Origin: Crocinitomicaceae bacterium
GTDB taxonomy: Bacteria; Bacteroidota; Bacteroidia; Flavobacteriales_D; Crocinitomicaceae
Length of the DNA stretch: 64,000 bases
NCBI GenBank assembly: GCA_030830785.1
Contig: JAURMI010000003.1
Span: 62,001-126,000, forward strand
Direction of reading: 5' to 3'
Part shown: positions 19,817 to 30,386 of the stretch, one piece after another
Numbering within the stretch: position 1 is the stretch's first letter
Layout: each line of letters opens with the position of its first letter
The notes under the pieces: generated by a model
What the model was told of the DNA's origin: nothing
The model's database searches: none
What the model saw: only the letters and a program-made list of their open reading frames with translations
Translations under genes and position numbers: made by a program

Positions 19817-21241
19817 TTATACAATTTCACCTTTTAAAGTAGCCGAGGTACACTCGGTAATTTTTACTTGCACGTAACTTCCCTTTTTAGCATCGGTCTT
19901 TGGAAATACAACCATTACATTACTAGGAGTGCGCCCGCACAGATGCGAATTTGATCTTTTTGATTCTCCTTCAATTAATACTTCTTGAATTGTTCCCAAC
20001 AATCTTTGATTCGAAGCCAAGGAATGAGCAAGCTGTTTATCTATAATTTCATTCAAGCGTTGTGCTTTTATTTCTTCTGAAACATCATCTTTAAAACGAC
20101 GTTCGGCTAATGTTTTAGGACGTTCAGAATATTTAAACATATAAGCAAAATCATATTGAACAATGTCCATCAAACTCAGGGTGTCTTTATGTTCCTGATC
20201 GGTTTCTCCACAAAATCCTGTTATAATATCTGTTGAGATTGCACAACCAGGTATAATGCGTTTAATTGCTTCAATTCGATCGATATACCATTCTCTGGAA
20301 TAACCGCGATTCATTCTATACAACACATCAGAATTTCCTGACTGAACCGGAAGGTGAATATAAGGACAAATATTGGGGTATTTGGCCATCATAGTCAAGA
20401 CCTCATCAGTCATATCTTTGGGATGAGAAGTACTAAATCTAACTCGCAATTCTGGTGAAACTAAAGCTACCATTTCCATCAACTGAGCAAAATTAGTGGT
20501 GGGGAGCTCAGGGTTTTTAATTTCACCCTTTGCCGTAATATTCCATCGATATGAGTCTACATTTTGACCCAGCAAAGTCACTTCACGATAACCTGAATCA
20601 AAAAGATGCTTACATTCTGAAACAATGGTTTGAGGGTCGCGAGAGCGTTCTCTTCCACGTGTAAACGGAACGACACAAAACGAACACATATTATCACAAC
20701 CACGAGTAATAGTTACAAAAGCAGATATTCCCTTTTGATCTAGACGAACAGGTGAAATATCAGCATAAGTTTCATCTCTTGAAAGTAGAACATTGGCGGC
20801 CTTCTGTCCAGAACCTACCTCCTCGATAAGATTGGGCAAATCGCGATAAGCATCCGGACCGGCGATTAAATCCACTAATTTTTCTTCATCTAATAGATTT
20901 TTTTTGAGGCGTTCGGCCATACAACCCAAAATCCCAACGACAAGTTGTGGATTTCTGTCTTTTTTAATTTTAAATTCTGTGAGCCGGTTTCGTACGCGCT
21001 GCTCTGCATTCTCGCGAATCGAGCATGTATTCAATAGAATTACATCTGCATCATCTATATTGCGTGTGGTTTGATACCCATCACGCTCAAGAATAGATGC
21101 AACAACCTCACTATCCGAAAAATTCATCTGACAACCGTAACTTTCTAAATAGAGCTTTTTTGCCTCAGCATTTAACTCATGACTCAACTCAAGTGCAGTA
21201 CCTTGAACCGATTCATCGATTATTTTATTTTGATATTCCAT
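19817..21241 (-). CDS. miaB: tRNA-2-methylthio-N6-dimethylallyladenosine synthase
   Basis: [17 protein letters not shown], radical [26 protein letters not shown]; start placed at the internal ATG (21241) because the TTG-initiated extension to 21277 overlaps the promoter. Confidence 0.94.
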   Translation of the reverse strand: MEYQNKIIDESVQGTALELSHELNAEAKKLYLESYGCQMNFSDSEVVASILERDGYQTTRNIDDADVILLNTCSIRENAEQRVRNRLTEFKIKKDRNPQLVVGILGCMAERLKKNLLDEEKLVDLIAGPDAYRDLPNLIEEVGSGQKAANVLLSRDETYADISPVRLDQKGISAFVTITRGCDNMCSFCVVPFTRGRERSRDPQTIVSECKHLFDSGYREVTLLGQNVDSYRWNITAKGEIKNPELPTTNFAQLMEMVALVSPELRVRFSTSHPKDMTDEVLTMMAKYPNICPYIHLPVQSGNSDVLYRMNRGYSREWYIDRIEAIKRIIPGCAISTDIITGFCGETDQEHKDTLSLMDIVQYDFAYMFKYSERPKTLAERRFKDDVSEEIKAQRLNEIIDKQLAHSLASNQRLLGTIQEVLIEGESKRSNSHLCGRTPSNVMVVFPKTDAKKGSYVQVKITECTSATLKGEIV

Positions 21242-21257
21242 TGAATTTTTTGAACTG

Positions 21258-21288
21258 CAAAAATAGGGCAAAATCAATCTGCTGACAA
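21258..21288 (-). promoter_or_regulatory. Bacteroidota sigma-A-type promoter for miaB (TTG-N20-TATTTTTG)
   Basis: -33 TTG (21286-21288) and -7 TATTTTTG (21258-21265) read on the minus strand with a 20 nt spacer. Confidence 0.75.
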
Positions 21289-21372
21289 ATTGTCATGAGT
21301 GAAATAAGCCATCAATTCAAAAAAAATAACCGTAGGTTAGGTCTAGAACAGACAAAAATTGATGCGAACTAC

Positions 21373-21404
21373 TTGAATATTGAAATATTTTAATTTTACA
21401 TTTG
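21373..21404 (+). promoter_or_regulatory. Bacteroidota sigma-A-type promoter for topA (TTG-N21-TACATTTG)
   Basis: -33 TTG 21373-21375, -7 TACATTTG 21397-21404. Confidence 0.75.
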
Positions 21405-21422
21405 TGCCCAAAATTCTCCAAA

Positions 21423-23750
21423 ATGGCAAAAAATCTGGTTATCGTTGAGTCTCCTGCTAAGGCGAAAACAATTGAAGGTTATTTAGGTAAAGATTATATT
21501 GTTAAATCGAGTTATGGGCATGTAAGAGATCTTTCTAAAAAAGGCCTAGCTGTCGATATCGAAACAGATTTTACACCACAATATGAGGTTAGCGCCGATA
21601 AAAAACAAGTAATATCAGAACTTAAAAAATTAGCAAAAACAGCCCAAACTATTTGGTTAGCAACAGATGAAGACCGAGAGGGAGAAGCCATTTCTTGGCA
21701 TTTGTTTGAAACTTTAGGGCTTGATAAAAAAGACACCAAACGCATTACATTTAATGAAATAACCAAGACTGCAGTAACGCGAGCAATAGAAAATCCTCGA
21801 GAAATAAATACAGAACTTGTGGATGCACAACAAGCTAGGCGTATATTAGATAGAATTGTTGGTTTTGAATTATCTCCTGTCTTGTGGAGAAAAGTACGCC
21901 CAAGCTTATCTGCAGGCCGCGTTCAATCTGTAGCAGTAAGACTTATTGTAGAACGCGAAAGGGAAATTGATAATTTTAAATCTGAAGTATTCTATCGCAT
22001 TCAAGGGCAATTTAATTTAATTGATAAACAAAGTACACTTCAAGCTGAACTCAATACTTATCTGAACAACAGCGATGAGGTTCAAAAACTTTTAAACGAG
22101 GCACAAGAGAATGAGTTTCATGTTGAGGATGTACAACAAAAACCAATTCAAAAATTTCCTTCAGCTCCTTTTACAACCTCAACACTACAACAAGAAGCGA
22201 GTCTTAAATTAGGTTTTTCAGTGAGCAAAACAATGAGTGTTGCACAACGTCTTTATGAGGCAGGTTTCATAACTTATATGCGAACTGATTCATTAAATTT
22301 TTCTCAGACAGCTATCGACGCTGCAAAGAATGCCATAGTACATCAATTCGGTTCAGCTTATTCCAAACCTACTAAATACACTACAAAAAGTGCTGGTGCT
22401 CAAGAAGCTCATGAAGCAATTAGACCAACTGATTTCATGCTTCAGCGAATTGACGCCGACAATGATCAGCAAAGGCTCTACGAGCTCATATGGAAACGAA
22501 GTATTGCTAGTCAGATGTCTGCGGCTCAACTCGAAAGAACCCAAATTAAAATAGCAGGACTCAAAGGACCAAATTATTTTATTGCAAAGGGAGAAGTAAT
22601 TGTTTTTGACGGGTTTTTAAAAGTTTATTTAGCAGCTACCTTGGAAGAAGAACAAGATGAAAATGCTACCCAAGAGCTCCTGCCCAAAGTTTCCGTTGGT
22701 CAATCGCTATTGCTCGAGCGATGTACTGCTACAGAACGCTTTAGTCGTCCTCCATCGAGATATGTAGAAGCATCTTTAGTTAAGAAACTTGAAGAATTGG
22801 GTATTGGTCGGCCATCGACTTATGCACCAACAATTTCTACTATTCAAAAGAGAAATTATGTAGAAAAAAAAGAACGTGAAGGTGTTTTAAGAAATTACAT
22901 CCAATATGTTCTTGACAAGGATGGCATACAAAAATTGGAAAAAACCGAGAATACAGGTAAAGAGCGAAATAAACTGTCGCCAACCGATATTGGCACTGTT
23001 GTAACGGACTTTTTAGTAGATCACTTCGAACAAATATTGGACTATAAATTTACAGCCACAGTCGAATCTTCGTTTGACCAAATTGCAAAAGGAAAACTCA
23101 ATTGGAAAGCTATGATTCAATCCTTTTATGGGCCTTTTCATAACCAAGTTCAAGATACTTTAACACATTCAAATCGAGCAACCGGAGAGCGAGAATTAGG
23201 CACTGACCCGAAAAGCGGAAGGAAAATTATTGCAAGAATTGGCAGATTCGGGCCAATGATTCAGATTGGTGATGAACAAGCCGATGGACTAAAACCTCAA
23301 TTTGCCTCCCTTCAAGCGAATCAATCTATTCAACATATTACATTAGAGGAAGCATTAAAATTGTTTGAATTGCCTAAAATTTTAGGAGAATCGCAAAACG
23401 AGGTTGTGAAAGTTAATATTGGCCGTTTTGGACCATATGTGCAGATCGGGAAACGCTTCAGTTCTATACCCAAAGACGAAGATCCCATGGCCATTAGTTT
23501 AGAACGCGCCATCGAACTAGATAAGTTAAAACAAGAGGAAGCGGCAAAGGCAATAATTAAAACATTCGAAGAGAATCCAGAGGTGCAATTACTCAATGGT
23601 AGATATGGCGCATATCTTAAAATTGGTAAGGATAATTTTAAATTACCCAAAGATTGTCAACCAGAATTATTAACCTTAGAGGATTGTTTGGAAATTGCAG
23701 CTAATCAACCAACTAAATCAATTAAAAAACGCCAAATTCGAAAAAAATAA
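21423..23750 (+). CDS. topA: DNA topoisomerase I
   Basis: MAKNLVIVESPAKAKTIEGYLG, TDEDREGEAISWH, YMRTDS; start moved from the track TTG (21402), which lies inside the -7 box, to ATG 21423. Confidence 0.97.
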   Translation: MAKNLVIVESPAKAKTIEGYLGKDYIVKSSYGHVRDLSKKGLAVDIETDFTPQYEVSADKKQVISELKKLAKTAQTIWLATDEDREGEAISWHLFETLGLDKKDTKRITFNEITKTAVTRAIENPREINTELVDAQQARRILDRIVGFELSPVLWRKVRPSLSAGRVQSVAVRLIVEREREIDNFKSEVFYRIQGQFNLIDKQSTLQAELNTYLNNSDEVQKLLNEAQENEFHVEDVQQKPIQKFPSAPFTTSTLQQEASLKLGFSVSKTMSVAQRLYEAGFITYMRTDSLNFSQTAIDAAKNAIVHQFGSAYSKPTKYTTKSAGAQEAHEAIRPTDFMLQRIDADNDQQRLYELIWKRSIASQMSAAQLERTQIKIAGLKGPNYFIAKGEVIVFDGFLKVYLAATLEEEQDENATQELLPKVSVGQSLLLERCTATERFSRPPSRYVEASLVKKLEELGIGRPSTYAPTISTIQKRNYVEKKEREGVLRNYIQYVLDKDGIQKLEKTENTGKERNKLSPTDIGTVVTDFLVDHFEQILDYKFTATVESSFDQIAKGKLNWKAMIQSFYGPFHNQVQDTLTHSNRATGERELGTDPKSGRKIIARIGRFGPMIQIGDEQADGLKPQFASLQANQSIQHITLEEALKLFELPKILGESQNEVVKVNIGRFGPYVQIGKRFSSIPKDEDPMAISLERAIELDKLKQEEAAKAIIKTFEENPEVQLLNGRYGAYLKIGKDNFKLPKDCQPELLTLEDCLEIAANQPTKSIKKRQIRKK

Positions 23751-23774
23751 CTATTATTGATTGAAAAATAAGAG

Positions 23775-24215
23775 ATGAACGGCAGTATTAACAAAGTCAT
23801 TTTAATTGGCAATTTGGGAAAAGACCCAGACGTGCGTCGTTTAGAAAATGGAGCCGTGGTGGCTTCTTTTCCTTTGGCTACTTCTGAGGTATACACAGAT
23901 AAACAAAGTGGAGAAAAGAGAGAAACTACAGACTGGCATGACATCGTATTATGGCGTGGTCTTGCTGAAGTAGCAGAAAAATATCTTAAAAAAGGGGTCA
24001 AAATTTATGTAGAAGGCAAGCTTAAAAAGCGCTCTTGGACTGATAAAGAAGGGCATCAACGCTATGCAACAGAAGTAGTTGGCGACGATTTAACCATTTT
24101 ATCTCGACCAGATAACTCCGAGCGCCAAAGTAATTATGGTAATGAAGGGCGGCCCGATCAACCTGGAGCGATTACTGGTATAGCACCTGATTCCTCAGAT
24201 GATCTTCCATTTTAA
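23775..24215 (+). CDS. ssb: single-stranded DNA-binding protein
   Basis: 146 aa OB fold; NKVILIGNLGKDPDVRRLENG, acidic C-terminal DSSDDLPF tail. Confidence 0.97.
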   Translation: MNGSINKVILIGNLGKDPDVRRLENGAVVASFPLATSEVYTDKQSGEKRETTDWHDIVLWRGLAEVAEKYLKKGVKIYVEGKLKKRSWTDKEGHQRYATEVVGDDLTILSRPDNSERQSNYGNEGRPDQPGAITGIAPDSSDDLPF

Positions 24216-24218
24216 CGC

Positions 24219-25559
24219 ATGCAAAACGCAATAGAACCTCCGAGTCTTGAAGCATCCCTGTTTGGTCTAATTGGCCAAATAAGCGATGCAAGTTATATTT
24301 ATCTACTTATTATATTAATCCTCCTTGGCTTATCTGCATTTGTTTCTGGATCCGAGAGCGCCTTTTTTTCGCTAAAGCCCAAAGATAACGCAGAGCTCAA
24401 GGATGATCCCTCAGCAAAAGCCAAAAATATTTTAAAATTATTGTCCAAACCCCAAGAATTATTAGCAACCATCCTGATTTTTAATAATTTTATAAATGTC
24501 GGTATTGTTATTTTATCCTCATTTGTTCTCAATGACATTTTTCCGCAATCCGATGATTTTTCTCTAATTCGATTTATCGTAGAAGTTTTAGGCATTACTT
24601 TAGTTATTCTTCTATTCGGTGAGGTGATTCCAAAAATTTTTGCAAATCGAAACGCATTGAAGGTGACCAAAATTGCCGCCTATCCCTTGAGAATTTTAAG
24701 CAAAACTCCACCTATTTCATGGCTCAAATCAATATTAGTGAAAGGAACCATCAACATTCAACAATGGGGCAATCAGACCACTTCAATTGACCAAAATGAA
24801 TTAGAACAAGCGGTGGCTATTACTAAAGCTGTATCCGGCTCTGAAGAAGAACAAAGAATTTTGGAAGGAATAGTAAAATTTGGAAAAACAGAAGCTTCTC
24901 AAATCATGACTCCACGAATTGAGGTAGAAGATATTGAAGCAGCAGAACATTTCTCTTCAGTTTTGGAACAAATCATTGAGGTAGGTTACTCGCGTATACC
25001 GGTCTTTGAAAATAGCCCTGACAACATTATTGGTATACTATACATTAAAGACCTACTCAATCATATTGATCGAGATGATTCTTTCGATTGGAAACAAGTC
25101 CTTCGTGAACCCTATTTTGTTCCCGAAAACAAGAAAATCAATGATTTACTCCAAGAATTTCGAAATATGAAAATGCATATGGCTGTTGTAGTAGATGAAT
25201 ATGGTGGGGCTAGTGGAATTGTGACTCTGGAGGACATTCTTGAGGAAATCGTTGGAGATATTACCGATGAATTTGATGATACGGAGATTTCATTTTCCAA
25301 ACCTGCTGACAACACCTATATTTTTGAGGGCCGAACTTCTTTAATTGATTTAAATAAAATACTCGGAGAAAAATACGAGCCATTCATAGAGCAAGCTCGA
25401 GGTGAAGCCGAAACCTTAGGAGGTCTAATTGCTGAGGTGGCTGGTCGCATATTAAAAAACAACGAATTCATTATTACAGGCCCATTAAAATTTATTGTGG
25501 TTTCTTCGGATAAAAAACGCGTCAAATCGATAAAAATAGTGGTTGATGAAAAAAATTAG
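24219..25559 (+). CDS. gldE: gliding motility-associated protein GldE (CNNM/CorC-type, CBS domains)
   Basis: 446 aa; SGSESAFFSL, CBS-pair ILYIKDLLNHIDRD and VVVDEYGGASGIVTLEDILEEIVGDI; gene order ssb-gldE-gldD. Confidence 0.92.
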   Translation: MQNAIEPPSLEASLFGLIGQISDASYIYLLIILILLGLSAFVSGSESAFFSLKPKDNAELKDDPSAKAKNILKLLSKPQELLATILIFNNFINVGIVILSSFVLNDIFPQSDDFSLIRFIVEVLGITLVILLFGEVIPKIFANRNALKVTKIAAYPLRILSKTPPISWLKSILVKGTINIQQWGNQTTSIDQNELEQAVAITKAVSGSEEEQRILEGIVKFGKTEASQIMTPRIEVEDIEAAEHFSSVLEQIIEVGYSRIPVFENSPDNIIGILYIKDLLNHIDRDDSFDWKQVLREPYFVPENKKINDLLQEFRNMKMHMAVVVDEYGGASGIVTLEDILEEIVGDITDEFDDTEISFSKPADNTYIFEGRTSLIDLNKILGEKYEPFIEQARGEAETLGGLIAEVAGRILKNNEFIITGPLKFIVVSSDKKRVKSIKIVVDEKN

Positions 25560-26121
25560 TTTGCTCTTGATTTTGATCGGCTTTTTATGGGCCTGCTCCG
25601 AACCAAATCCGGTCCCGAAGCCAAGTACTTATTTGCGCACTCAATTTCCCGATCACGCTTACCGCCAATACATTAGTCCACAATCATTTAAATTCCGATT
25701 AGCAGACATTTATAATTCCAAAAACTTTGAGCAGACAAGTGAAAAGTTTAGTTTGCAAGAAATAGATTTAGGGCCATTAAACGGAACTTTATTTTTGTAT
25801 TATGTACGGATTTCTGCCATAGATTCTCTGGCAGAAATCATCAACTTTGCTAATGATAAAGTGGATGAACACAAGATTATGGCCGATAAAATTGATTATG
25901 AACTAATCTTACATCCACTAAAAAAGGTTTACGGGACTTTTTTTGAACTTAAAGGCAACGTTGCCACTAATTTTCAATTTTATTTAACCGATTCGACAAC
26001 GCATTTTTTACGCGGTGAAGTACTTTTGAATTGTAGACCCAATTATGATTCGCTGAGGCCTGCATTGCAATACTTGAAAACTGATCTTCAAGAACTTGTC
26101 AATAGTTTTGAATGGAAATGA
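25546..26121 (+). CDS. gldD: gliding motility lipoprotein GldD
   Basis: Lipobox GFLWACSEPNPVPKPSTYLRTQFPDHAY; overlaps the gldE 3' end. Confidence 0.92.
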   Translation: MKKISLLLILIGFLWACSEPNPVPKPSTYLRTQFPDHAYRQYISPQSFKFRLADIYNSKNFEQTSEKFSLQEIDLGPLNGTLFLYYVRISAIDSLAEIINFANDKVDEHKIMADKIDYELILHPLKKVYGTFFELKGNVATNFQFYLTDSTTHFLRGEVLLNCRPNYDSLRPALQYLKTDLQELVNSFEWK

Positions 26122-26546
26122 GAACGAGCAACAGGGTTGTAATTGCTTTTGGATCAAATCTAGGTAATCGAGAAAAAACAATTGCTAAAGCCATAGATTT
26201 AATCAATCAAGAATGTGGCAAAGTTTCTCAGGTTTCTCCTTTTTTTAAAAGTTTTCCAATCGGATTTGATTCAAATAACGAATTTTTAAATGGTTGTTTG
26301 CTTTTACACACTGATTTACCTCCAGAACAGCTATTAAAAGCACTTCAAAATATCGAGCAAAAACTCGGCAGAACAAGAAAATCTTCCACTTATGAAGACC
26401 GTTGTATTGATCTCGATATAATCTTTTACGAATCCCTAATTTTAAATAAGCCTAATTTACAAATCCCCCATCCGCGCTATCATGAACGGCCTTTTGTAAT
26501 ACAACCTTTAAAATCTTTGAATTTAGACTTTGTAATCCTTGAATAA
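26112..26546 (+). CDS. folK: 2-amino-4-hydroxy-6-hydroxymethyldihydropteridine pyrophosphokinase
   Basis: 144 aa; AFGSNLGNRE, LQNIEQKLGR, DRCIDLDIIFY, PHPRYHERPFVIQPL. Confidence 0.95.
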   Translation: MEMRTSNRVVIAFGSNLGNREKTIAKAIDLINQECGKVSQVSPFFKSFPIGFDSNNEFLNGCLLLHTDLPPEQLLKALQNIEQKLGRTRKSSTYEDRCIDLDIIFYESLILNKPNLQIPHPRYHERPFVIQPLKSLNLDFVILE

Positions 26547-26574
26547 AGTTAAGTTTGGTAAGCTTTCAAGAAAG

Positions 26575-26605
26575 TTGAGTAAGTAAAATTAATTGCTTAA
26601 TTTTG
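26575..26605 (+). promoter_or_regulatory. Bacteroidota sigma-A-type promoter (TTG-N20-TAATTTTG)
   Basis: -33 TTG 26575-26577, -7 TAATTTTG 26598-26605, upstream of the 26630 lipoprotein gene. Confidence 0.75.
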
Positions 26606-26629
26606 TAAGGAATATTAAAATTTTAACCC

Positions 26630-28324
26630 ATGAAATTAAATCGCTTAAAAAGTGCACTAATTATTGGAATTGCTGCGTTTTTCGTTGCCTCTTGTGACTT
26701 AGTCAAAGACCTAACTTATACCGTCAATCCAAATCCACTGGAAATGCACGGTGATTCCGTAAAGGTCAGCATTACTGTGAATGTCCCAGAAAAAGGCATC
26801 AAAAATAAAGCAAAAGCTGAATTTACTCCAATGCTTGGTTCAACTGCGGTTGGTACTTGGAATATCAACGGTTCAAAGGTTACCGGCAATGGAACGACTA
26901 TAGATTTCAAATCCGGAGGAACGGCAACTTTTGAACAAACTTTAGCCTATAATCCTTCGATGGAAGCAGCTGATTTAATCATCACCGGAAAGTTATACTT
27001 ACAAACAAAAGAGAAAGGTGCTCTGCCAGAGACTAAAATTGCCGATGGAACAATAATCACACCCTATCTTGTGGACAAAACTTTTAAAGTTCTCTCAGAA
27101 CCAGACGCTTTGGTTAGACAATTTGAAAAATCTACCACTGCGACAATTAATTTTGAAAAAGGGAAATTTAATGTGCGTCCAAATGAAATTAAAGATGCAG
27201 ACATTGCAGCGCTCATGGCTTGGATCCAAGCAGCGCAAAATAATCCTAAAATCAAGATTAATTCAATCCAAATTAATGGTTACGCGTCACCAGATGGAGA
27301 AGTAGCAAAAAACGACGACCTTTCTTCAGACCGAACCGTTGCAGCACGTAAGGCACTTATTGACCTTATGAAAAAAGCTAAGTTAAACATCTATGCTGAT
27401 ACAAGTGCTTACAAACTCGCCAAATTTGGTGAAGATTTTGATGGTTTTAAAGCTCAATTGGCCGCAACAAGCACAATACCCGAAGCTGATAAAAATCTTT
27501 TTATACGCATTTTGGAAATGACTAAAGATCCCGAACAAAGAGAGAAGGACATGATTAATCTAGGTAAAGCATATACCGAATTGGAACGCGATGTTTTTCC
27601 GATGATTCGACGTGCAGTGATTGTGGTAAACTATACTGAATTTGGACTAACTGATGATGAATTAAGGACAGCTTCTGTGCAAAATCCTGCTACTTTGAAC
27701 GTTGAAGAATTGTTGTTTACAGCTGGTAAATTGACAATGGATGCCAACGAGAAAGCGCGTATTTATGAAATTGCTGCGACAAATTTTGCATCAGATTACC
27801 GAACACATACAAATCTGGGTGTAAGCCAATTTGAACTTGGCAATACCAAAGAGGCGGCCAATTCATTTAAAAAGGCAAATGATTTAAAAACCAATCCAGT
27901 TACCAATAATAATCTTGCGGCTAGTTTAATTCTCGAAGGAAATCGTGAAGCAGCCAAAAAATTGTTGTCCTCGTCAAAAACAAGTGTCTACAATTACAAT
28001 CAAGGAATTATAGATATAATGGAGGGAAATTACAATGCAGCGCAAAAGAACATTAGCCAAGATTGCTACAACAAAGTTTTAGCATTAATTTTAGGCAATA
28101 ATCTCGATGCAGCCAATAAGTCAAGTGCTTCCTTAAATGAGACTGCTGAAATAGCTTATCTTAAAGCAATTATTGAAGCTAGAAATGGTGCAGATGCTCA
28201 AGTAGTTATTGCTAAATTGAAAACAGCAATTTCTAAAAACCCCTCTTTAAAAGAAAAAGCAAGCTTAGATCGTGAATTCATCAAAATTATGAATGATCAA
28301 TCCTTTATAGATTTGATTAAATAA
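26630..28324 (+). CDS. OmpA-domain/TPR lipoprotein
   Basis: 564 aa; lipobox FFVASCDLVKD; INSIQINGYASPDGEVAKNDDLSSDRTVAARKAL OmpA-like segment, C-terminal TPR-like repeats. Confidence 0.82.
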   Translation: MKLNRLKSALIIGIAAFFVASCDLVKDLTYTVNPNPLEMHGDSVKVSITVNVPEKGIKNKAKAEFTPMLGSTAVGTWNINGSKVTGNGTTIDFKSGGTATFEQTLAYNPSMEAADLIITGKLYLQTKEKGALPETKIADGTIITPYLVDKTFKVLSEPDALVRQFEKSTTATINFEKGKFNVRPNEIKDADIAALMAWIQAAQNNPKIKINSIQINGYASPDGEVAKNDDLSSDRTVAARKALIDLMKKAKLNIYADTSAYKLAKFGEDFDGFKAQLAATSTIPEADKNLFIRILEMTKDPEQREKDMINLGKAYTELERDVFPMIRRAVIVVNYTEFGLTDDELRTASVQNPATLNVEELLFTAGKLTMDANEKARIYEIAATNFASDYRTHTNLGVSQFELGNTKEAANSFKKANDLKTNPVTNNNLAASLILEGNREAAKKLLSSSKTSVYNYNQGIIDIMEGNYNAAQKNISQDCYNKVLALILGNNLDAANKSSASLNETAEIAYLKAIIEARNGADAQVVIAKLKTAISKNPSLKEKASLDREFIKIMNDQSFIDLIK

Positions 28325-28342
28325 GATTTTTTTAAGTGTCTG

Positions 28343-28374
28343 AAAAAAATCCTGGACTTCCAGGATTTTTTTTT
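28343..28374 (+). terminator. Rho-independent terminator
   Basis: AAAAAAATCCTGG-ACTT-CCAGGATTTTTTTTT. Confidence 0.9.
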
Positions 28375-28431
28375 GATTTGCAACAATAAATAAAATCAAC
28401 CTTTATAATTAATTTTAGTCTTAAAAAAACA

Positions 28432-29097
28432 ATGGACAATAACGAATTTCGAAAATACGCCACCAAACACATGGGCATTGGAAGTATGTATGTGGATCAT
28501 TACATTGAGTCATCTTTGACCCCCTATATCATTGAGGAAAGACCATTAAACATGACACAAATGGATGTGTTCTCGCGACTCATGATGGATCGAATAATTT
28601 TCTTAGGCACGGGTATTAATGATCAAGTGGCAAACATCATCAATGCGCAATTGCTTTTCTTAGAGTCTGTTGATGCAAAAAAAGACATTCAAATCTATCT
28701 TAATTCACCTGGTGGTTCAGTTTATGCAGGTTTAGGGATTTATGATACCATGCAATATATTCGACCAGACGTTGCCACTATTTGTACTGGGATAGCAGCC
28801 TCCATGGGTGCAGTTTTGCTTTGTGCTGGTGCATATGGAAAACGCAGTGCTCTGAAACATTCAAGAGTTATGATTCATCAGCCTCTAGGCGGCGCTCAAG
28901 GTCAGGCTTCTGATATAGAAATTACGGCGCGTGAAATTCAAAAATTGAAAAAAGAACTCTACGATATAATTGCCATACATAGTAAGCAAGAATACGATAA
29001 AGTATGGGCAGATTCTGATAGAGATTATTGGATGACCTCCGAGGAAGCTAAGCAATACGGAATGGTGGATGAGGTTCTTTTACGCAATCCAAAATAA
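28432..29097 (+). CDS. clpP: ATP-dependent Clp protease proteolytic subunit
   Basis: 221 aa; YLNSPGGSVYAGLGIYDTMQ, CTGIAASMGAVLL (catalytic Ser), SRVMIHQPLGGAQGQASDIEI. Confidence 0.98.
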   Translation: MDNNEFRKYATKHMGIGSMYVDHYIESSLTPYIIEERPLNMTQMDVFSRLMMDRIIFLGTGINDQVANIINAQLLFLESVDAKKDIQIYLNSPGGSVYAGLGIYDTMQYIRPDVATICTGIAASMGAVLLCAGAYGKRSALKHSRVMIHQPLGGAQGQASDIEITAREIQKLKKELYDIIAIHSKQEYDKVWADSDRDYWMTSEEAKQYGMVDEVLLRNPK

Positions 29098-29100
29098 ACG

Positions 29101-30333
29101 ATGGCTAAAAAAGAAACAACTTGCTCTTTTTGTGGAATGCCGCGCTCTGGTGTGGGTATGCTCATTGCCGGAATAAATGGTCATATATGTGATTCTTGTG
29201 CAAACCAGGCCAATAAAATTGTTCAAGAAGAACTCAATGGAACTACATCAAATACTTCAGAGGCTATAAATGCTTTGAATCTGCTTAAACCGCAAGAAAT
29301 AAAAGCGCACCTTGATCAATATGTAATAGGGCAACAGGATGCAAAAAAAGTGCTTTCCGTTGCTGTTTACAATCATTTTAAACGACTCAAACAAAAAACA
29401 AAAGAAAACGATATTGAAATTGAGAAATCTAATGTCATTCTTGTAGGACGAACTGGTACAGGAAAGACCCTTTTGGCTAAATCAATTGCAAAACTTTTAA
29501 ACGTTCCCTTTTGTATTGCGGATGCTACTGTTCTGACTGAAGCTGGTTATGTGGGTGAGGATGTTGAAAGTATCCTTTCTAGATTGCTTCAAGCAGCAGA
29601 CTACAATGCTGAAAGTGCACAAATGGGCATCGTTTTTATTGATGAAATTGACAAAATTGCTCGTAAAAATGACAATCCGAGTATAACAAGGGATGTTTCA
29701 GGAGAAGGGGTTCAACAAGCCTTACTAAAATTACTTGAAGGGGCGACTGTGAATGTGCCACCACAAGGAGGTAGAAAGCACCCCGAACAAAAAATGGTTG
29801 CAATCGATACGAAGAATATCCTATTTATATGTGGTGGAGCTTTTGATGGTATAGAAAAACTTATTGCAAATCGCGTCAACAGGCAAACTATTGGCTTTTC
29901 TAACGAACATGAACAAAGTATAGAAGGAGATTCCCTTTTAAAGTATATCGCGCCATCCGATATTAAAACTTTCGGACTCATTCCTGAATTGATAGGCCGT
30001 TTTCCAGTTTTAACATACCTTGAACCACTCAGTGAGGCCGATTTGAAAAGAATACTAACTGAACCAAAAAATGCGCTAATTAAGCAATACACGAAATTGT
30101 TTGATATGGACGGTGTTAAGTTAGATTTTGATCATGAAGTACTGGATTTTATTGTTTTAAAAGCAATTGAATTCGAATTAGGCGCTCGGGGTTTAAGATC
30201 AATTTGTGAAGCGATACTCACAGATGCAATGTACAATTTGCCTAGCGGTTCTGTTAAAAACTTACATGTGGATATCAATTACGCCACCCAACAATTTGGA
30301 AAATCGAAAATTGCTACACTTAAAGTGGCTTAA
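29101..30333 (+). CDS. clpX: ATP-dependent Clp protease ATP-binding subunit ClpX
   Basis: 410 aa; N-terminal zinc finger [51 protein letters not shown]. Confidence 0.98.
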   Translation: MAKKETTCSFCGMPRSGVGMLIAGINGHICDSCANQANKIVQEELNGTTSNTSEAINALNLLKPQEIKAHLDQYVIGQQDAKKVLSVAVYNHFKRLKQKTKENDIEIEKSNVILVGRTGTGKTLLAKSIAKLLNVPFCIADATVLTEAGYVGEDVESILSRLLQAADYNAESAQMGIVFIDEIDKIARKNDNPSITRDVSGEGVQQALLKLLEGATVNVPPQGGRKHPEQKMVAIDTKNILFICGGAFDGIEKLIANRVNRQTIGFSNEHEQSIEGDSLLKYIAPSDIKTFGLIPELIGRFPVLTYLEPLSEADLKRILTEPKNALIKQYTKLFDMDGVKLDFDHEVLDFIVLKAIEFELGARGLRSICEAILTDAMYNLPSGSVKNLHVDINYATQQFGKSKIATLKVA

Positions 30334-30386
30334 TAAGATTACTTATCTGACTTATTTGTAATTTTGCCAATTCTAAAAAAAGAAAT

